Assembly (NCBI GenBank): GCA_007644065.1
Contig: VJWN01000010.1
Coordinates: 620,001 to 684,000, forward strand
Source of the DNA: Margaritispora aquatica
Taxonomy: Eukaryota > Ascomycota > Leotiomycetes > Helotiales > Discinellaceae
Length of the DNA stretch: 64,000 nt
Direction of reading: 5' to 3'
This document shows positions 36,861 through 48,799 of this stretch, piece after piece. Numbering within the stretch: the stretch's first letter is position 1; the number at the start of each line of letters is the position of its first letter. Under the pieces are notes generated by a model. The model did no database searches and had not been told where the DNA came from. It saw nothing but the letters and a program-made list of their open reading frames with translations. The position numbers and the translations under genes are program-made.

Positions 36861-38698
36861 TCAATCGCCGCCATTCACGAATCCCAAGACTTTGTACCCA
36901 GCAACCACCTGCGCAACCCCCAATGCTACGCCACAAACACCAAGGAAGATACCAATCGCGCCGATGAGCAGGAACAACCAGAATAAATACCAGCTCAAAG
37001 TCCCCTTGCTCGCTTGCCAAACCTGCTTCAATCCTTTCGGCTTCTGTTGCTGCGCGTCCATGTAGTATCTCAGCTCTCGCAGTCTTGACTCGTAGATTGG
37101 GAACTTGCTGTATGAGACGGTTTCGTGGTTGAGTGCCGCGTCGGTCATAACACGATAGCCTGTATGCACGAATGGTGTGTTGGATACAGGGTCAGTGTCG
37201 ACGGCGCCTTGGTGGGGGCATAGAGACGAAGCAGGACTGTAGATGTTGTGACGAGCGCGGAGACGAGAGAATGAGAAATTAGAAGAAGATAAGGGCTTGG
37301 AGCCTGAGAGGTTTGCGGAGTGGATTTCTGTTGGCGAGCCAAGCTTAGCAATGTCGGCATTTCGTGTGCGTGCAATGGGGGAGGTTGCGAAAAGAATGGC
37401 CCAGGAGAGGAGAATCTCCTCCGATGGAAACTTCAGCGCTTCTTCGCTTCTGTTGGCAGGGTAGTCGACGAACGTCTTCGGTAAGTTATTCGAGTTAATC
37501 CTGATATATACTGTTAGCATTGTAACCTTTACAACAGCAATGTAGTTACTTACATTCGCTGCCAGAAATCCATGGGCACTCCGAGCCACGAGAAAGGTTT
37601 GTGGAAATAGGAAACGTAGAGTATCCGCCTCTGCGTATCTAACAACAAGTGGTCTTCAAATGTGGTTGTCCATACTATGGACAGCTGACCGATAGACCTT
37701 AAGGCCTTGACATTCAAGTCATCGACAGCAAAGTTCAGTCCTGGTGCTCGTGATAGAGTTGAAGGTGCATGATGCGTCGCGTGGTAGACCTGCAGTAAAG
37801 AATGAATATTAATCCCAAGGACCTCATCTAGATTTCGTCTACGGGTCAAGATCTCAGAACACCATTTCACACTTGGTATGCATTCATTTCCACTGCTTCC
37901 CGGTGCGTCGAAATGCAAAGTATCGTTCATGAGAAGCGAGACTTGAATGACGAGCAGGACTTGCTCTAGATAGTTCTCAGGTGCGTTGTCCATTGGCTGT
38001 TCTAGACTGCCATGCATATAACAATGTGTGAGCACTTGTCCAACCTGTAATCCAGTACCTCGAGCAAGCTCGGCGCACGCTGCCATAACTCCAAATCCTG
38101 CCCAAGGTGGAGACATCTCATGGGAAGCTTCAAGATGCTCGACCTTCGACCTTAAGATCGCTAGATGGGCCGAGGCGATGGGTGGAGGCGCATCACTGCC
38201 ATCAGGGGTGAACAGCACTTTCAGGTCGTCGAGCTGGGTGCATTTCTTGTGAAGAGTTCCTGGGACAGTTTGATCCGCCTCAACCACATGGATACGACCC
38301 ATATGGAAAGGCTTGACATCGGACCATATTTCGTCGATGAGTTGCTTGCGTCTTGTGCTAATGTCAGGGATTCTCCGTCTGTTCTTTATTTTGAAGAGAT
38401 TGCGAGTTTGTTCTTGATGGGTGCTCTGGTGTTGTAGAATTTGCGAAGCGAAATGTGATAGCAGCCGCTCATATGAGCTACCACTCTCTAATAGGTCCCC
38501 AGATTCTAAGAGGTATTCATGCTTTGATTCTGTCTTCTGTAGTATCTCTTTTTGGTCGGTTTGGTCGTCAAGGTGTTCTTGTTGAACTATAGAATCACCC
38601 TCGTATATTGGCTGCGGTTCCTCCTGTGTTTGCACATTGTAGATGTCTTCCTTTTCGAGATCCTGCTTCGCAACTGGAACAGTCGGGCTCTCAGCCAT
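36861..38698 (-). CDS. Large protein of unknown function with C-terminal membrane segment
   Basis: Two exons on the minus strand, 38698-37554 and 37500-36861, with a 53-nt intron (GTAAGT donor, CAG acceptor) make 594 residues. The N-terminal 90 residues are acidic and Gln-rich. The middle is a soluble, helix-rich region with no motif I can name (KNRRRIPDISTRRKQLIDEI, PPWAGFGVMAACAELARGTG). Near the C-terminus comes a hydrophobic block, WYLFWLFLLIGAIGIFLGVC followed by GVALGVAQVVAGY, which fits one or two membrane helices. That form of tail is common in fungal-only proteins predicted to be peripheral or integral membrane proteins. I cannot assign a function. It may be lineage-specific. Confidence 0.75.
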
Positions 38699-39848
38699 TT
38701 GATGACGCTGCTAATAACAACCGCAAAAGCTATATGTTTTGAAGAGAGCGATGTTCTGGTATCAGTGTAACTAATGCTCGTCACGATCACCACTATCCGT
38801 ACCTGCGGCGATTTTAGTCTTGGAAAAAACAAATGGATTTGCAAGATAATTTCTGAGGATACGACTGCTTTTTGAGACTAGAACATTATTCGATATGGTG
38901 ATTGTACCTGCCAAGCGAGTGAAGTGCTTTTTCGACTGAGACCACTGAGACCACTGGCTGAACCACATTCAACTAGTTGTTTTTACTTTTAACAGCCACC
39001 TATTGATTTCGATTCTGTGGGTGAAAATGCACCAAAAATACCTAAGTCAAGACTGCTCAGGAGGTAAGACAGTTTGAAGCACTTCAGTTCATCTTAGCTT
39101 TGATGGGCCCGTGATCAGGCTTTGACATTTTTGACGGCCCAACAACATCTCGCGAGACCTCACTCAGCTCACTATTTAATGATCCACAATTGAGACAGAA
39201 CAACTCAACTCTATTTTTTATGGGGTAGTACGTCTCTGTTCCCCAGAAGATCATCCGCATGGGTGTCGCTTCTTGAGGGGGGATGCTCTTAGCAAGGCAA
39301 TACGCATGGGCAACATCGAGGCTCAAGCGATACTGAACTAAGACAGATCACAGCACACGGAAAGACGAAAATAACGGAGAAGCGGCCCAAAGACTCGAAG
39401 AGAAATTGTTGATCTCCCGATACGAAGGTCATGTGATTGGCTGTTCTTTCTTTTGAAAGCTACCTACCGACACAGGTCAAACCAAAACTTGTGTGGCCGA
39501 GGACATACCATGGCCACAGATAGCGCATCTTGAATCGTTCATATCTGTGAATATTTGAAATTCTGGTACTTACCAGAATACCCTCTTTCTAGAAGACTTT
39601 CTGGACATCGCATCTATCATTGTGTCATAGAAGCCTGGAGGCGATTTTGAAGACCAAGCCAGGCATAAGAGGGTAAAAAGATTCGGAGAAGACGGGCGTC
39701 ACTTCGTCGTCAGCCTCCGTGTAGGCATGTTGTGGTCATATTTTCCCCAGAGGCATAAACTCAGCCTCCAATATCAGCATGGCACCAACGTTGCTCCTGT
39801 CAAGTAGGTTTTGGCATGCATAGACTGGCGTATCACAAATAGCTGCGT
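38699..39848. other. Intergenic region
   Basis: Promoter side of the unknown membrane protein and 3' side of TRM9. Small open frames at 38771-38968 and 39084-39326 show no domain. No gene is supported. Confidence 0.5.
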
Positions 39849-40586
39849 TCATCGTGGCATTTTGCGACAGATAGCCCACCAGTTGTCCTTCTCATAACCA
39901 GCTTCCACAACTTCAGCTCCAATCTCAGCTATGTCTTCTTCCAGCTCTCCCGAGCGATAAAGGTGATAATATCTTTGGAAGGTCTTTTCCGTAGATCCAT
40001 CCTCGTTTGGATTTTTCTTGCCAGACTTCATGACCCATGGCACCATGACATCTTGTTCGTGGCCTTCATCCCATCCTCGTCGGCTGTTCTTTTGCTCCAG
40101 CGCCCAAACATATATCAGAGCCTTTCCATCATCTTTGAGGCATTCCAGAATAGCTTTGACAGCCTCTTGTCTTCGCTCCCTGGTAGACAGATGGTGTACC
40201 ACAGCTATGCTGATCGCAAAATCGAATCTTCCAGCTTGATGCGGCAACGCCAGTGTATCTGCGACAATGGCCGAATGAGGCTCGTGCTGGGAGGCAATCT
40301 TGATTAAGTTGGAGGAACGATCACTGCCGACAATGAAGATATCTCTATTGACAGTCAAATATTTGCCATTTCCGCAACCAACATCTAGTCCAATTGCGCC
40401 AGCTTCTATTGATTGCAGAAATGATTCGACAATAGGCCAGGGCTTATATCTCGTCGACGAGAAGTGGGATGCAATCTGTTCGTAGACCTCATGGACATGC
40501 TGCTCCTCGTACTTTTCCGGCGCAACTTCCACCACGGGATCCATGATGCTAAGAGACTTGGTGGCTTGTCGTTGAAAGAAGCTCAA
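39849..40586 (-). CDS. TRM9: tRNA wobble-uridine methyltransferase Trm9
   Basis: Single exon, 245 residues from ATG at 40586; a second ATG at 40544 (MDPVVEVAPEKYEEQHVHEV) is an equally good start. The SAM-binding motif is GLDVGCGNGKYL at about residues 66-77. Other family marks are HVHEVYEQIASHFSSTRYKP, the HHLSTRERRQEA helix, YVWALEQ and the C-terminal QRYYHLYRSGELEEDI. Trm9 with Trm112 methylates cm5U and cm5s2U at the wobble position of tRNA-Arg and tRNA-Glu, completing mcm5U and mcm5s2U. This tunes translation of AGA and GAA codons. The length is slightly below the yeast protein (279). The gene is divergent from the ubiquitin protease. Confidence 0.95.
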   Translation of the reverse strand: MSFFQRQATKSLSIMDPVVEVAPEKYEEQHVHEVYEQIASHFSSTRYKPWPIVESFLQSIEAGAIGLDVGCGNGKYLTVNRDIFIVGSDRSSNLIKIASQHEPHSAIVADTLALPHQAGRFDFAISIAVVHHLSTRERRQEAVKAILECLKDDGKALIYVWALEQKNSRRGWDEGHEQDVMVPWVMKSGKKNPNEDGSTEKTFQRYYHLYRSGELEEDIAEIGAEVVEAGYEKDNWWAICRKMPR

Positions 40587-41433
40587 AAGACACTTTTTTT
40601 TTCAAGTGTCGCACAGACAGGATGTTGGTGTCCGAGACATTTAGGTTGGTTTGATGTCGGTAGTCGGGCCGGGTATAGAAGAGTTCATTTCATGTCTGGA
40701 AGGATTTCAGACCAAAATCAAAAATCAAAAATATTCCATCGGGACGGAAAAACCATCTGGATTGGTTCTCCACTATGGTTGAAAGCCAGTCCTCATTGGG
40801 GGCGGTGAGGACCGGCAAAACCGAGTGTCACTGAGACTTTTTTACAGACGACCTTCAAACTCATCATGCACTGGATAGACCGCTTCATTTTCTCATAACA
40901 ATTCCAGAGAGTCAATTAACAACGAAAAAGTCCTTCGTCAGGGTAAGCTATATTCTGTCGCCGCTTAAAGAAACAACTCAATTCGCTTCCAAAATCTCAT
41001 TATCACCGTGCCAAAGTGGTTGCCACCAAAACTCGGCCTCGTGCCACTTCAGAATTGTCAAAAAATAGTCGCAAGAACCATTCCATGAGCTCCAGAGGGA
41101 GCACGAGTATATCTTGATATACATGCGTCAACAAAGTACATATACCATTGTGAGAATTGAATGTTTTGCACCACTCGCCGCTAAGCATTGTCACGCACCA
41201 AAATACATTGATTGTCGACTAAGCGACTGCTATTGATCCATTACCATTGTCAGGAATTGATGCTAAGGAGAGCATCGCTTGCAAAGATGGCGAAAGATTA
41301 TTTGAAAACTCAATCGTTCTCTTCCTCTCGAGTTTATTTACACAACAATTCTTCTCGCGGTTCCAATACAATTCTCAAGCATTCAAACCGTTCAAAGAAT
41401 TCTCATCTACCTTTACGACTAAAGCCTTACAAG
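40587..41433. promoter_or_regulatory. Divergent promoter region of TRM9 and the ubiquitin protease
   Basis: 847 bp between the TRM9 start and the chosen protease start. An in-frame ATG at 41287 could extend the protease N-terminus into this region. No binding site stands out. Confidence 0.45.
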
Positions 41434-42939
41434 ATGACTTCCCCTTCTACTCCACCAAAGCGGTCTCGTTCAGGAAGTGCGGTTGATGAACGACCTTCGA
41501 AGCTTCAAAAGACTTCTTCAGAACCCGGTAAGTCTTGAGATTGCCTCGAACCTACACGAGAATCATTCACTGACTATCTTCTAGTTCCAAAGCCTACTGG
41601 TCTTGAAGAATCAGGCATTCTGGAAGAAATCAGCGAGAAAGTACTTGTGTCGAACAAAACCGAGGAGGATGAAGAATCCTACCTCCAACGACAGAAGCTT
41701 TCCAGTCACCCTTATCTTGTCAGAAAGAAGTGCATTAAGGTACGTCTGCACGAACATCCTACTATCAGTCAGCATTCTAACCAGTTTTCAGGCCTCCCGC
41801 GTGTCTCGAAAATGGAAACATATGCCTGTCGAAGCTCAACAGGGCATGGACAATTTCACCGGCTATGTATGCTACAGAAACAGCCTTATGCAAGCACTAC
41901 TTCATTCACCCAAATTCTGCAATTGGCTTCGGAAGTACCATTCTCGAGATCAGTGTATGTTGTCTGCTCAAGCTCACAATCCACATGTATCAAGACTGAC
42001 TTTTCAGGCACGCATCATGATGATCAAGAAGATGCTCCTCCTTGTATTGCATGCAATCTGTACGATGTGATGGAGGCGTACTGGGCCAGAGACGAGGACA
42101 AATTATTGAAGACTTCAAAAGCTCTCCATGTTTCATTCCGCAAGAGTAAGCTTAGAGCTTCAATCATGGTTCAAGCATTTCTAACCAAACTGCAGATGGC
42201 TGGAACCCAGGCTCTTCCTCTGGACAGGCTGATCCCGATGAGCAATTCACCTGGCTGGTTGCCACGCTTCGCGAGCAACTGCCATCACAGTAAGCTCCCT
42301 CCCGTCCACTCCTTTATTCCCGCAGAACTCAACTAACACCCACCAAGAGTTTTCTCCATCTTCCTAGCCCTCACCCAGCCCATTCTTTACTCTTCCACCA
42401 AGTGTGCCGCCTGTGGTCACGCCTCCTCCAACCCCGGTGAAGCAGAGGGTTCTCTTTCAATCGAGTTGCAACCACGCATCCGACACGGTACCCTGGGTGC
42501 CTACGTACACAAGTACCTCACCTACGTCGTCGAAGATTACAAGTGTGACAGCTGCGCATCCACAAAGCCGAAGACCCGCGAGCGTCTCATTGCCTTCTCT
42601 CCCGATACTCTCCTCGTGCAGCTCAAGCGCTTCGATCCCATGGGAAACAAAGACAAGCACCCCGTTGTGCTGTCACCCATCTTGAACCTCGACCCCTACC
42701 GAACAGAGTGTAACAAGAAGAACTCGAGATACGAATTGAGCGCTATTGTTTCGCACAGCGGAAGCTTGTCGTTTGGTCACTATCGCTGCACGGCCAAGGG
42801 CCCAGATGGCAAGTGGGCTATTTACAACGATGCCATCATGACGAGGTGCTCGGAGGAGGAGGCATTGAACCCGGGCGTTAAGACCGCTTGGACTCCATAC
42901 TTGCTGTTCTTCCAACGCATTCGTGCACCCAAGCCATGA
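41434..42939 (+). CDS. Ubiquitin-specific protease (peptidase C19)
   Basis: Six exons (41434-41527, 41585-41739, 41792-41954, 42008-42145, 42196-42289, 42348-42939) join in frame to 411 residues. A short basic N-terminus (MTSPSTPPKRSRSGS) may be nuclear-targeting. The catalytic Cys box reads GMDNFTGYVCYRNSLMQALL, with Cys at about residue 110; the usual GNTCYMNS is replaced by GYVCYRNS. A zinc-binding quartet appears as CAACGH and later CDSCAS. The His box is SHSGSLSFGHYRCTAKG, with His at about 359, followed by WAIYNDAI. It removes ubiquitin from proteins. It is compact, with no accessory domain. The specific yeast counterpart is unclear, so I give no symbol. ATG 41287 is an alternative start. 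Confidence 0.9.
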
Positions 42940-43347
42940 GTGAAATGACACTACTACGGCTAATTCTACCAAGTCTTGCATTCAAGAGAAGCAGGCTTTA
43001 TTACGATTTGATGTTTACAGTGGGGAGTGGAATGGGGTGGTTGACATAGATGCATTGCATTACAACTGTACATAGAATACCTGATTTGGTGTTTTTGCAG
43101 GGCGTTAGGGAAGAGTGGGTCTGGTTAAGATACCATTGTGAGAGGTCTCACGAAGTGCATAGAGCAGACTGATCGATTGCATGTCTCTGCTTTTTCGATC
43201 ATGCTTAGATTTGTCTAGATAGAATAGACATTGTCCATCAGCCTCCGTTGTTCTTTCCTCTTTTGTGATCGTGTTTTAGGACATAACATCTGTGATTCCG
43301 AGAAACTTCATTCTTTGCCATCAGTTCAATCTAGCATTACAGCAACC
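42940..43347. other. Convergent intergenic region
   Basis: About 400 bp between the 3' ends of the protease and the oxidoreductase. Nothing further is seen. Confidence 0.5.
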
Positions 43348-44593
43348 TCATTTTCCATTCAACTCGCTCTTCGCATCATAAACATCCGTCTCAATCAAAT
43401 CCGGATACGTCAATCCACCCTGTCTCCTCACCTCATCCATCGTCTCCATTATAACCACGCTCTCCTCCCACCCCATCGTAGTGCTCTCCAACTTCCCATC
43501 CCGCAGACACCTCGCCGCCTCATCCGCCTCCCAGAACATGCCATGGCCCCAGCCATCCCTCTCGGGATCCGTAGGGATCGGGCACTTGACCTCCTCAAAC
43601 TTACCCCTCTCACCCCCAGTCATGATAACCCTATACTCCAGCGGACGATACAGGGGACCAATAACCTGAATCTCACCCTTGGTACCCTGAATGCGACACG
43701 CGGGGCCCGCAGTCGACGACCCTTCCCCATCAGGCGTCGTAGCGATGCGCAGCGACGTCGTCGCAATGCCCATGCTCTTCTGTCCGGGGAACTGCAAGAT
43801 CATGCTGGTGGTCTCGTCCGCGCCCGTCTTGTCGTACTTCTCGATCGCAGCCAGCACGCTCGGCTTCTCGCGCGGCGATTGCGCCTGGCAGTGGTACAGG
43901 ATCTGGAAGACCCAGGTCAGGGAGTAGATGCCGAGATCGAGGAGCGCGCCGCCCGCGAGATCCAGGTTCACCATGCGATGCTCGTTCGCGAACGTGAGGG
44001 TGCCGTCGTCTTTGGCGGCTGCGAACGACAGGTCCGCGATGACGCGGTGCACCTTGCCGATCACGCCCGATGTGACCAGCTCTCTGATCTTGATGCTCAA
44101 GGGAAAGTACCGTGTCCACACTGCTTCCATCAGGAACAGATTCTTGGCCTTGGCCGTCTCGTACAGCTTCCTGGCTTGCGCCGCGTTGACCGTGAATGCC
44201 TTCTCGCAAAGGACAGGCTTCCCAGCTTCGAGACACAGCATCGCATTCTGGAAATGGTGTGAGTGTGGGGTCGCAACATAGATGATGTCGACATCTGGAT
44301 CTTGCACGAGCTCGGCGTAGGATCCGTATGCTTTGGGAGTGCCGGGTACTTTCATGTCTTGGAGGAAGGTGGTTGCCCGGGCGGCAGAGGAGGAGGATGC
44401 TGCAGCAACAATGGTGTGCTTGATGTCGGTGACATCGCGAATGGCGGGGTTGGTGAGGATGTCTTTTGCGAATGCTGTGGTGTGTTAGTGAGGTCGGTTG
44501 TGGTGAGCTTGAAGATGTTGATATATACATACCTTTGGCAATTCCACCTGTGGCCATGAAACCCCACCTTACTGTATACGGTTCTGGAGCCAT
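43348..44593 (-). CDS. Gfo/Idh/MocA-family NAD(P)-dependent oxidoreductase
   Basis: Two exons on the minus strand, 44593-44533 and 44474-43348, encode 395 residues. The N-terminus (VRWGFMATGGIAKAFAKDIL) is the dinucleotide-binding fold, followed by VDIIYVATPHSHHFQNAMLC and CEKAFTVNAAQARKL, the conserved EK motif of the family. The C-terminal half is the large beta-sheet substrate domain, with LLDLGIYSLTWVFQILYH. Closest recognisable type is dimeric dihydrodiol dehydrogenase or D-xylose 1-dehydrogenase. Substrate is probably a sugar or a trans-dihydrodiol; the sequence alone cannot decide. The coding region is GC-rich with C-ending codons. It is divergent from an aldo-keto reductase across 440 bp, so the two may be co-regulated. 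Confidence 0.9.
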
Positions 44594-45033
44594 TCTGAAG
44601 GGTATAGCTTGCAAATTCAGTCGGATACTCTTTCTTGGAGATGAAGAAGCTGTAGAGATCTTAATCGAGGAAATCTCTCAGCTTTATAGAGAAAATAAAA
44701 GGAAGAAGTCAAGGCCAATGGAACTGTGATGTTATTTAATGATGACCCCTCCTTCACCTTGTACCGTAATAGTGGGGGATCGATACTATACTATACCTAT
44801 CATCCTGTCAATCCCCGGGAAATCGGGAAGGTGAAGCGACGATCCCCTTGGTCTCTATGCGAACGTCACACCATCGACCATCGAGAGTTACACATATTGA
44901 ACAAACATATACAACCATATATACAACCACACATACAACCACACATACAAACACAAACATCTCGGAGATTCTCAGAGAGACAATACGTCCCTCCCTTCTC
45001 GTGATGAATGACACCACATAACCGAGTTCTCTC
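44594..45033. promoter_or_regulatory. Divergent promoter of two oxidoreductases
   Basis: 440 bp shared by the Gfo/Idh/MocA and aldo-keto reductase genes. It contains a decamer-like ACATACAACC repeat at about 44904-44957 close to the aldo-keto reductase start, and a TATACTATACC stretch near 44787. Confidence 0.5.
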
Positions 45034-46149
45034 ATGGCCTCTCGACTCTCCGCCGCCAAGCATATCCTCACTCAATCTCACGCTCTAAGTCCTAACTCCA
45101 CACGCTTAACAGCGACAATAGCCTTTCACCTGCGCAACATGACCACCACGACGTCCCACCATTCCCGTCTGATGGGGCCCTTGGCCTTCAGGAGATGTCC
45201 CGAGATGGCGATTCCAAGACTCGTGTACGGCACTGCGTGGAAGAAAGACCGAACCGCGACTTTGGTGTATCAAGCGCTCAAAGCTGGCTTTAGAGCTATT
45301 GATACAGCTGCTCAGCCGAGGCATTACGATGAGGCGGCCGTGGGAGAGGGCATTAGGAGGGCTATTGAGGAGGGGATTGTAAAGAGAGAGGATGTCTATG
45401 TGCGTTAAGCATTGCATTGCCTTGGTTTGGCTTGGTTGCACAGTCCTGAGCTTACCTCTCTACCTTAGATTCAAACTAAATTCACCCCCCCATCCGGACA
45501 AGATCCAAACAACATGCCCTACTCCCTCTCCCAGAGCCTAGAGGAGCGGATATCCAGCTCAGTGAAGTCCTCCCTAACAAACATGACCTTCCCCGGCTCA
45601 GAGCCCTACATCGACTGCTTGGTCCTGCACTCACCCCTCCCAACCATCACCGAGACCCTCGAAGCTTGGTCCTGCTTCTCCACCTACGTCCCGCACCAGA
45701 TCCGCTCCCTCGGCCTCTCCAACACCAACCTGCACACCCTCCAAGCCATCCACTCCCAAGCGCCCATCACGCCCTCCGTCGTGCAGAACCGCTTCTACCC
45801 CCAGACGCACTGGGAAGTCCCTCTCAGAGCGTGGTGTCGCGAACAGGGCATCGTCTTCCAGTCTTTCTGGACGCTGACCGGGAATCCGCAGTTGATGAAG
45901 AGCGAGGTCGTGGATGAGATGGCCCGGTTCTTGGATGCTAGGGGCATTGGGGATGCGAAGGCTGTCGCGATGTATGCGCTGGTATTGGGGCTGGAGGGGA
46001 TCAGTGTGCTGGATGGCACGACGAGGGAGGAGAGGATGAGCGGGGATTTGGAGAGTTTGGAGGAGGTGGGGAGGTTGGTTGAGGGGGAAGCGGAGGAGGA
46101 GTGGCAGCGGTGGTTGCGGGAGTTTAAGCAGTTGATTGGTGAGATTTGA
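45034..46149 (+). CDS. Aldo-keto reductase
   Basis: Two exons, 45034-45399 and 45469-46149, encode 348 residues. The N-terminal 35 residues (MASRLSAAKHILTQSHALSP and on) are basic and hydroxylated and may target mitochondria; MTTTTSHHSR at about 45139 is an alternative start. The AKR barrel shows FRAIDTAAQPRHYDEAAVGE (catalytic Asp and Tyr), IQTKFT (Lys), CLVLHSPLP (His), and the NADPH-binding end. The family reduces aldehydes, ketones and sugars with NADPH. The barrel is shortened near its C-terminus, ending in an acidic helix rich in Glu and Trp. It shares a promoter with the Gfo/Idh/MocA oxidoreductase. Confidence 0.9.
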
Positions 46150-47617
46150 TGGGTTATGTGATCAAGCTCTATTTACAAGGCAAGCTGAGTTATAATGTAG
46201 GATAGGAGCGACAGAGCAGCAACAGCTATAGTAGGGGCAGAAGATCGGTTCGCTTTAGTCTTGAAGCAATTCTCAAACATTTGGGAATTAGCTCAACAGG
46301 CATAGAACAGGTTGAAGCAAGAACCTTCGTTTTCGAGGTGGAACGATAACCACGGCGAGAAGATGCAAATGTGGAATTAATCTAGGTATCATGAACAGAT
46401 TCAACCATTCTCATTCTGAAATGCGCACCATTGGTGATGAGAGTGACTTCGCGAGCACGAACACTTGGGTTCGACTAGCCGGCTAGGTAGCTTAACAGAG
46501 ATCTTTCTAGCGATTGTAGGGATTCTTAGGACTAGCAGTATACCAGTTTCAAGTTTTCAGTAGACAGCTGCTTGTTTGTTTCGACGGTATGGGCATTAAC
46601 GATTCCATATCTGGCTTCTCATTTCGCTACGTACTTCTGCTAGTGGGCATACACGGAGCTTTCTCTGTTTGTTAGAGGGTGAAATCACAGCACTGCAAGA
46701 AGAGAAATCAGGTAGGTTTGTGGCTGGAATTCCTAACAGTGCATGGAAAAGCAGTGATGGCAACAACATAATTACCATCGAACTCACTTGGTATTGCGTA
46801 CAATACGTTATTGAGTTAAACGACAAACAAGCGAGGATTTCCCAGCACCACCACCCTCCCCCCTCCTCTCTCTTCTCATCCAACATCACCACACTAAAAA
46901 CCGCCCAAAAGAACCAAGCGAAGTAAAGTAAACCTGGCGGTCTTACGCATTCATATTGGCTCTATTCGTGGTGCAGAAGGGGATGGTCGGGTCGGTTTAT
47001 ATAGGTTGTAAATCTAGCGAGGAGGAGTAGGAAGGAGGAATGAGGAAGGGGAGGGGCTGTGTATTGAGAGGAGGTGAGTTTTTGAGGTTTTAGGAGAGAA
47101 AAGTTGAGGATTTGGGGGGGGGGGATTCATATTTATCGAGGTTATTGCCATTGCTATGATTAGACGAGGTATTTCCTCATCTTTGATCATCCTGTTACAC
47201 CAAGTCTTGGTTAGAGGTAAGGTATAATGGAAGAGGGTACAAGTTGATTCATCCCAATTAGCCTTCCTAATATATTCCACTACAGTACTCGTATCAAATG
47301 ATAACACAATACAAAGTGCAAGAAGTGTATCCCTCCTCTCATCTCATCTCATCTCATCTCCTAACAACCCTCATCTACACAATAGAGAGAGAGAGCCCAA
47401 GTCCCCCAATATTTTCGAATACATAGACATAGAACAACCGTCGCTAAACTCGCCTTCGACCCCCAATTATTCCCAAATTAAGGTACATTTCCCATTGCCA
47501 GTAACCAGAGACCAAAACCATATCAATCATTCGCTGGCGTCCGTCCGTCCGTCCATCTTCCATCTTCCATATACATTATCTCTCCCCTCGCACAGACAGG
47601 CAACAAGCAGCCAAATA
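46150..47617. other. Convergent intergenic region
   Basis: About 1.5 kb without a supported gene. It includes a G9 tract near 47115 and a TCTCA pentamer array at 47336-47361 followed by a GAGA tract. Confidence 0.5.
47336..47361. repeat. TCTCA pentanucleotide microsatellite
   Basis: Five near-perfect copies of TCTCA, in the 3' flank of the minus-strand membrane-protein gene. Confidence 0.8.
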
Positions 47618-48799
47618 TCAAGGCTTCACCATCACCGCCCTCGGCGCATTCACCACAACCTCGGCACTCTCCCGCTCCGTCTCCGTCGTATCCCCCTCCT
47701 TGAAACTAACGCTCTTATGCCTCGCCTCCCTGCCCCTCGCAATGGCACCCTTCGCCGGCGCGCCCGCCTTCTTCTCAGCCTTCTGCTTCCTCGACCTCAA
47801 CACCAGCAGCACCAAGCCTAGCACCACGGCAAGTCCCAACAGCCCACCAACCACACCGCCAATAATGGCGCCCTTCGCGCTGCCCCCGCTCTTCTTCGCC
47901 GCAGCAGCAGCGGACGTCGCGGCCGCGGTCCCGTTCCCCGTCGCACTCGGCACGGGCGGGTTGGTCGTCGTTGCGAAATGCAGCACCGTGGCCGCGAGGG
48001 TGCGGTTGCCCTGGCCGGCGAACGTCGTCTGCGCGGTGAACGGCTCGTACGTGGAGAGGTAGTTGCAGAAGAGCGCCGAGGCCTCGGGGGCTTGGAACGA
48101 GATGGTGTTGCAGTACAGGTAGATGCCCGACGTGCACTTGAGCGTCATGGGGTCCTTGGGGCAGTTGCCCGTGCACGTCTTGTTGTAGTCGTACATGCCG
48201 CGATCGACGCACGCCGTGGGGGCCGGGAGAGCGGGACACCCGGTCGAGGCGTCGCAGCAGAGGACGCTGGCGGCGGTTGGAGAGGGCGTGGTCAGGGAGG
48301 TGGAGGTTGAGAGCGAGTAGGAGAGCGAGAGGGAGGTCGATGTGCTGGTGCTGGTTGTGTTACTAGCGGTGTTGGGGAGGGTGAGGGTGATGTCTAGCGT
48401 GTGCGTGTAGGTGTAGGTGTTTGTGTAGATTGCTGTCATGATGGTTGGGGTAGCAAACACACAGTTGGATTTGGCGGTGCAGCCCCATGGTTGTGCTGTT
48501 TAGTCTTGTCAGATGTGTTTCGACAGTGAACTTGAAGATGTAGAGAGCATACCAGAACTGCCATTGATGTAACCACACACACTATCCGGTGCTTGCAGCA
48601 CGCTTCGCTCAGTAACTTGAGCACTTTCTCGTCGGAGTAGTTCATGCTTCTCAGGAGCCGGCGTTGGCTCTGGGACAGCAACAACCTGCTCATATGCATG
48701 AGAAGTCACCTCTGCCGGATTGTTCTTGACGCAGAAGCCATTCACAGAACTCAAGCACAAGCCCACGACGACCAAAACATCTCTTGCTCTTGGAAACAT
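47618..48799 (-). CDS. Cys-rich single-pass surface protein, paralog A
   Basis: Two exons on the minus strand, 48799-48553 and 48495-47618, encode 374 residues. Residues 1-21 are a signal peptide. A propeptide-like segment contains ELLRR at 53-57, a possible Kex2-type dibasic site. The ectodomain has CGYINGS at 75-81, then CC, TACVD, TLKCT and YC-type cysteines, and a Ser/Thr-rich patch. A Gly-rich transmembrane helix (IIGGVVGGLLGLAVVLGLVL) is followed by a basic cytoplasmic tail. It matches the next gene in arrangement and in motif positions. A role as a cell-wall or environmental sensor is inference from architecture. Coding DNA is GC-rich. Confidence 0.85.

Noticed and set aside
43231..44262. 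Plus-strand open frame of 343 codons
   Set aside because: Lies antisense to the Gfo/Idh/MocA oxidoreductase. The GC-rich third positions remove stops; the translation has no domain and is Arg/Leu-rich.
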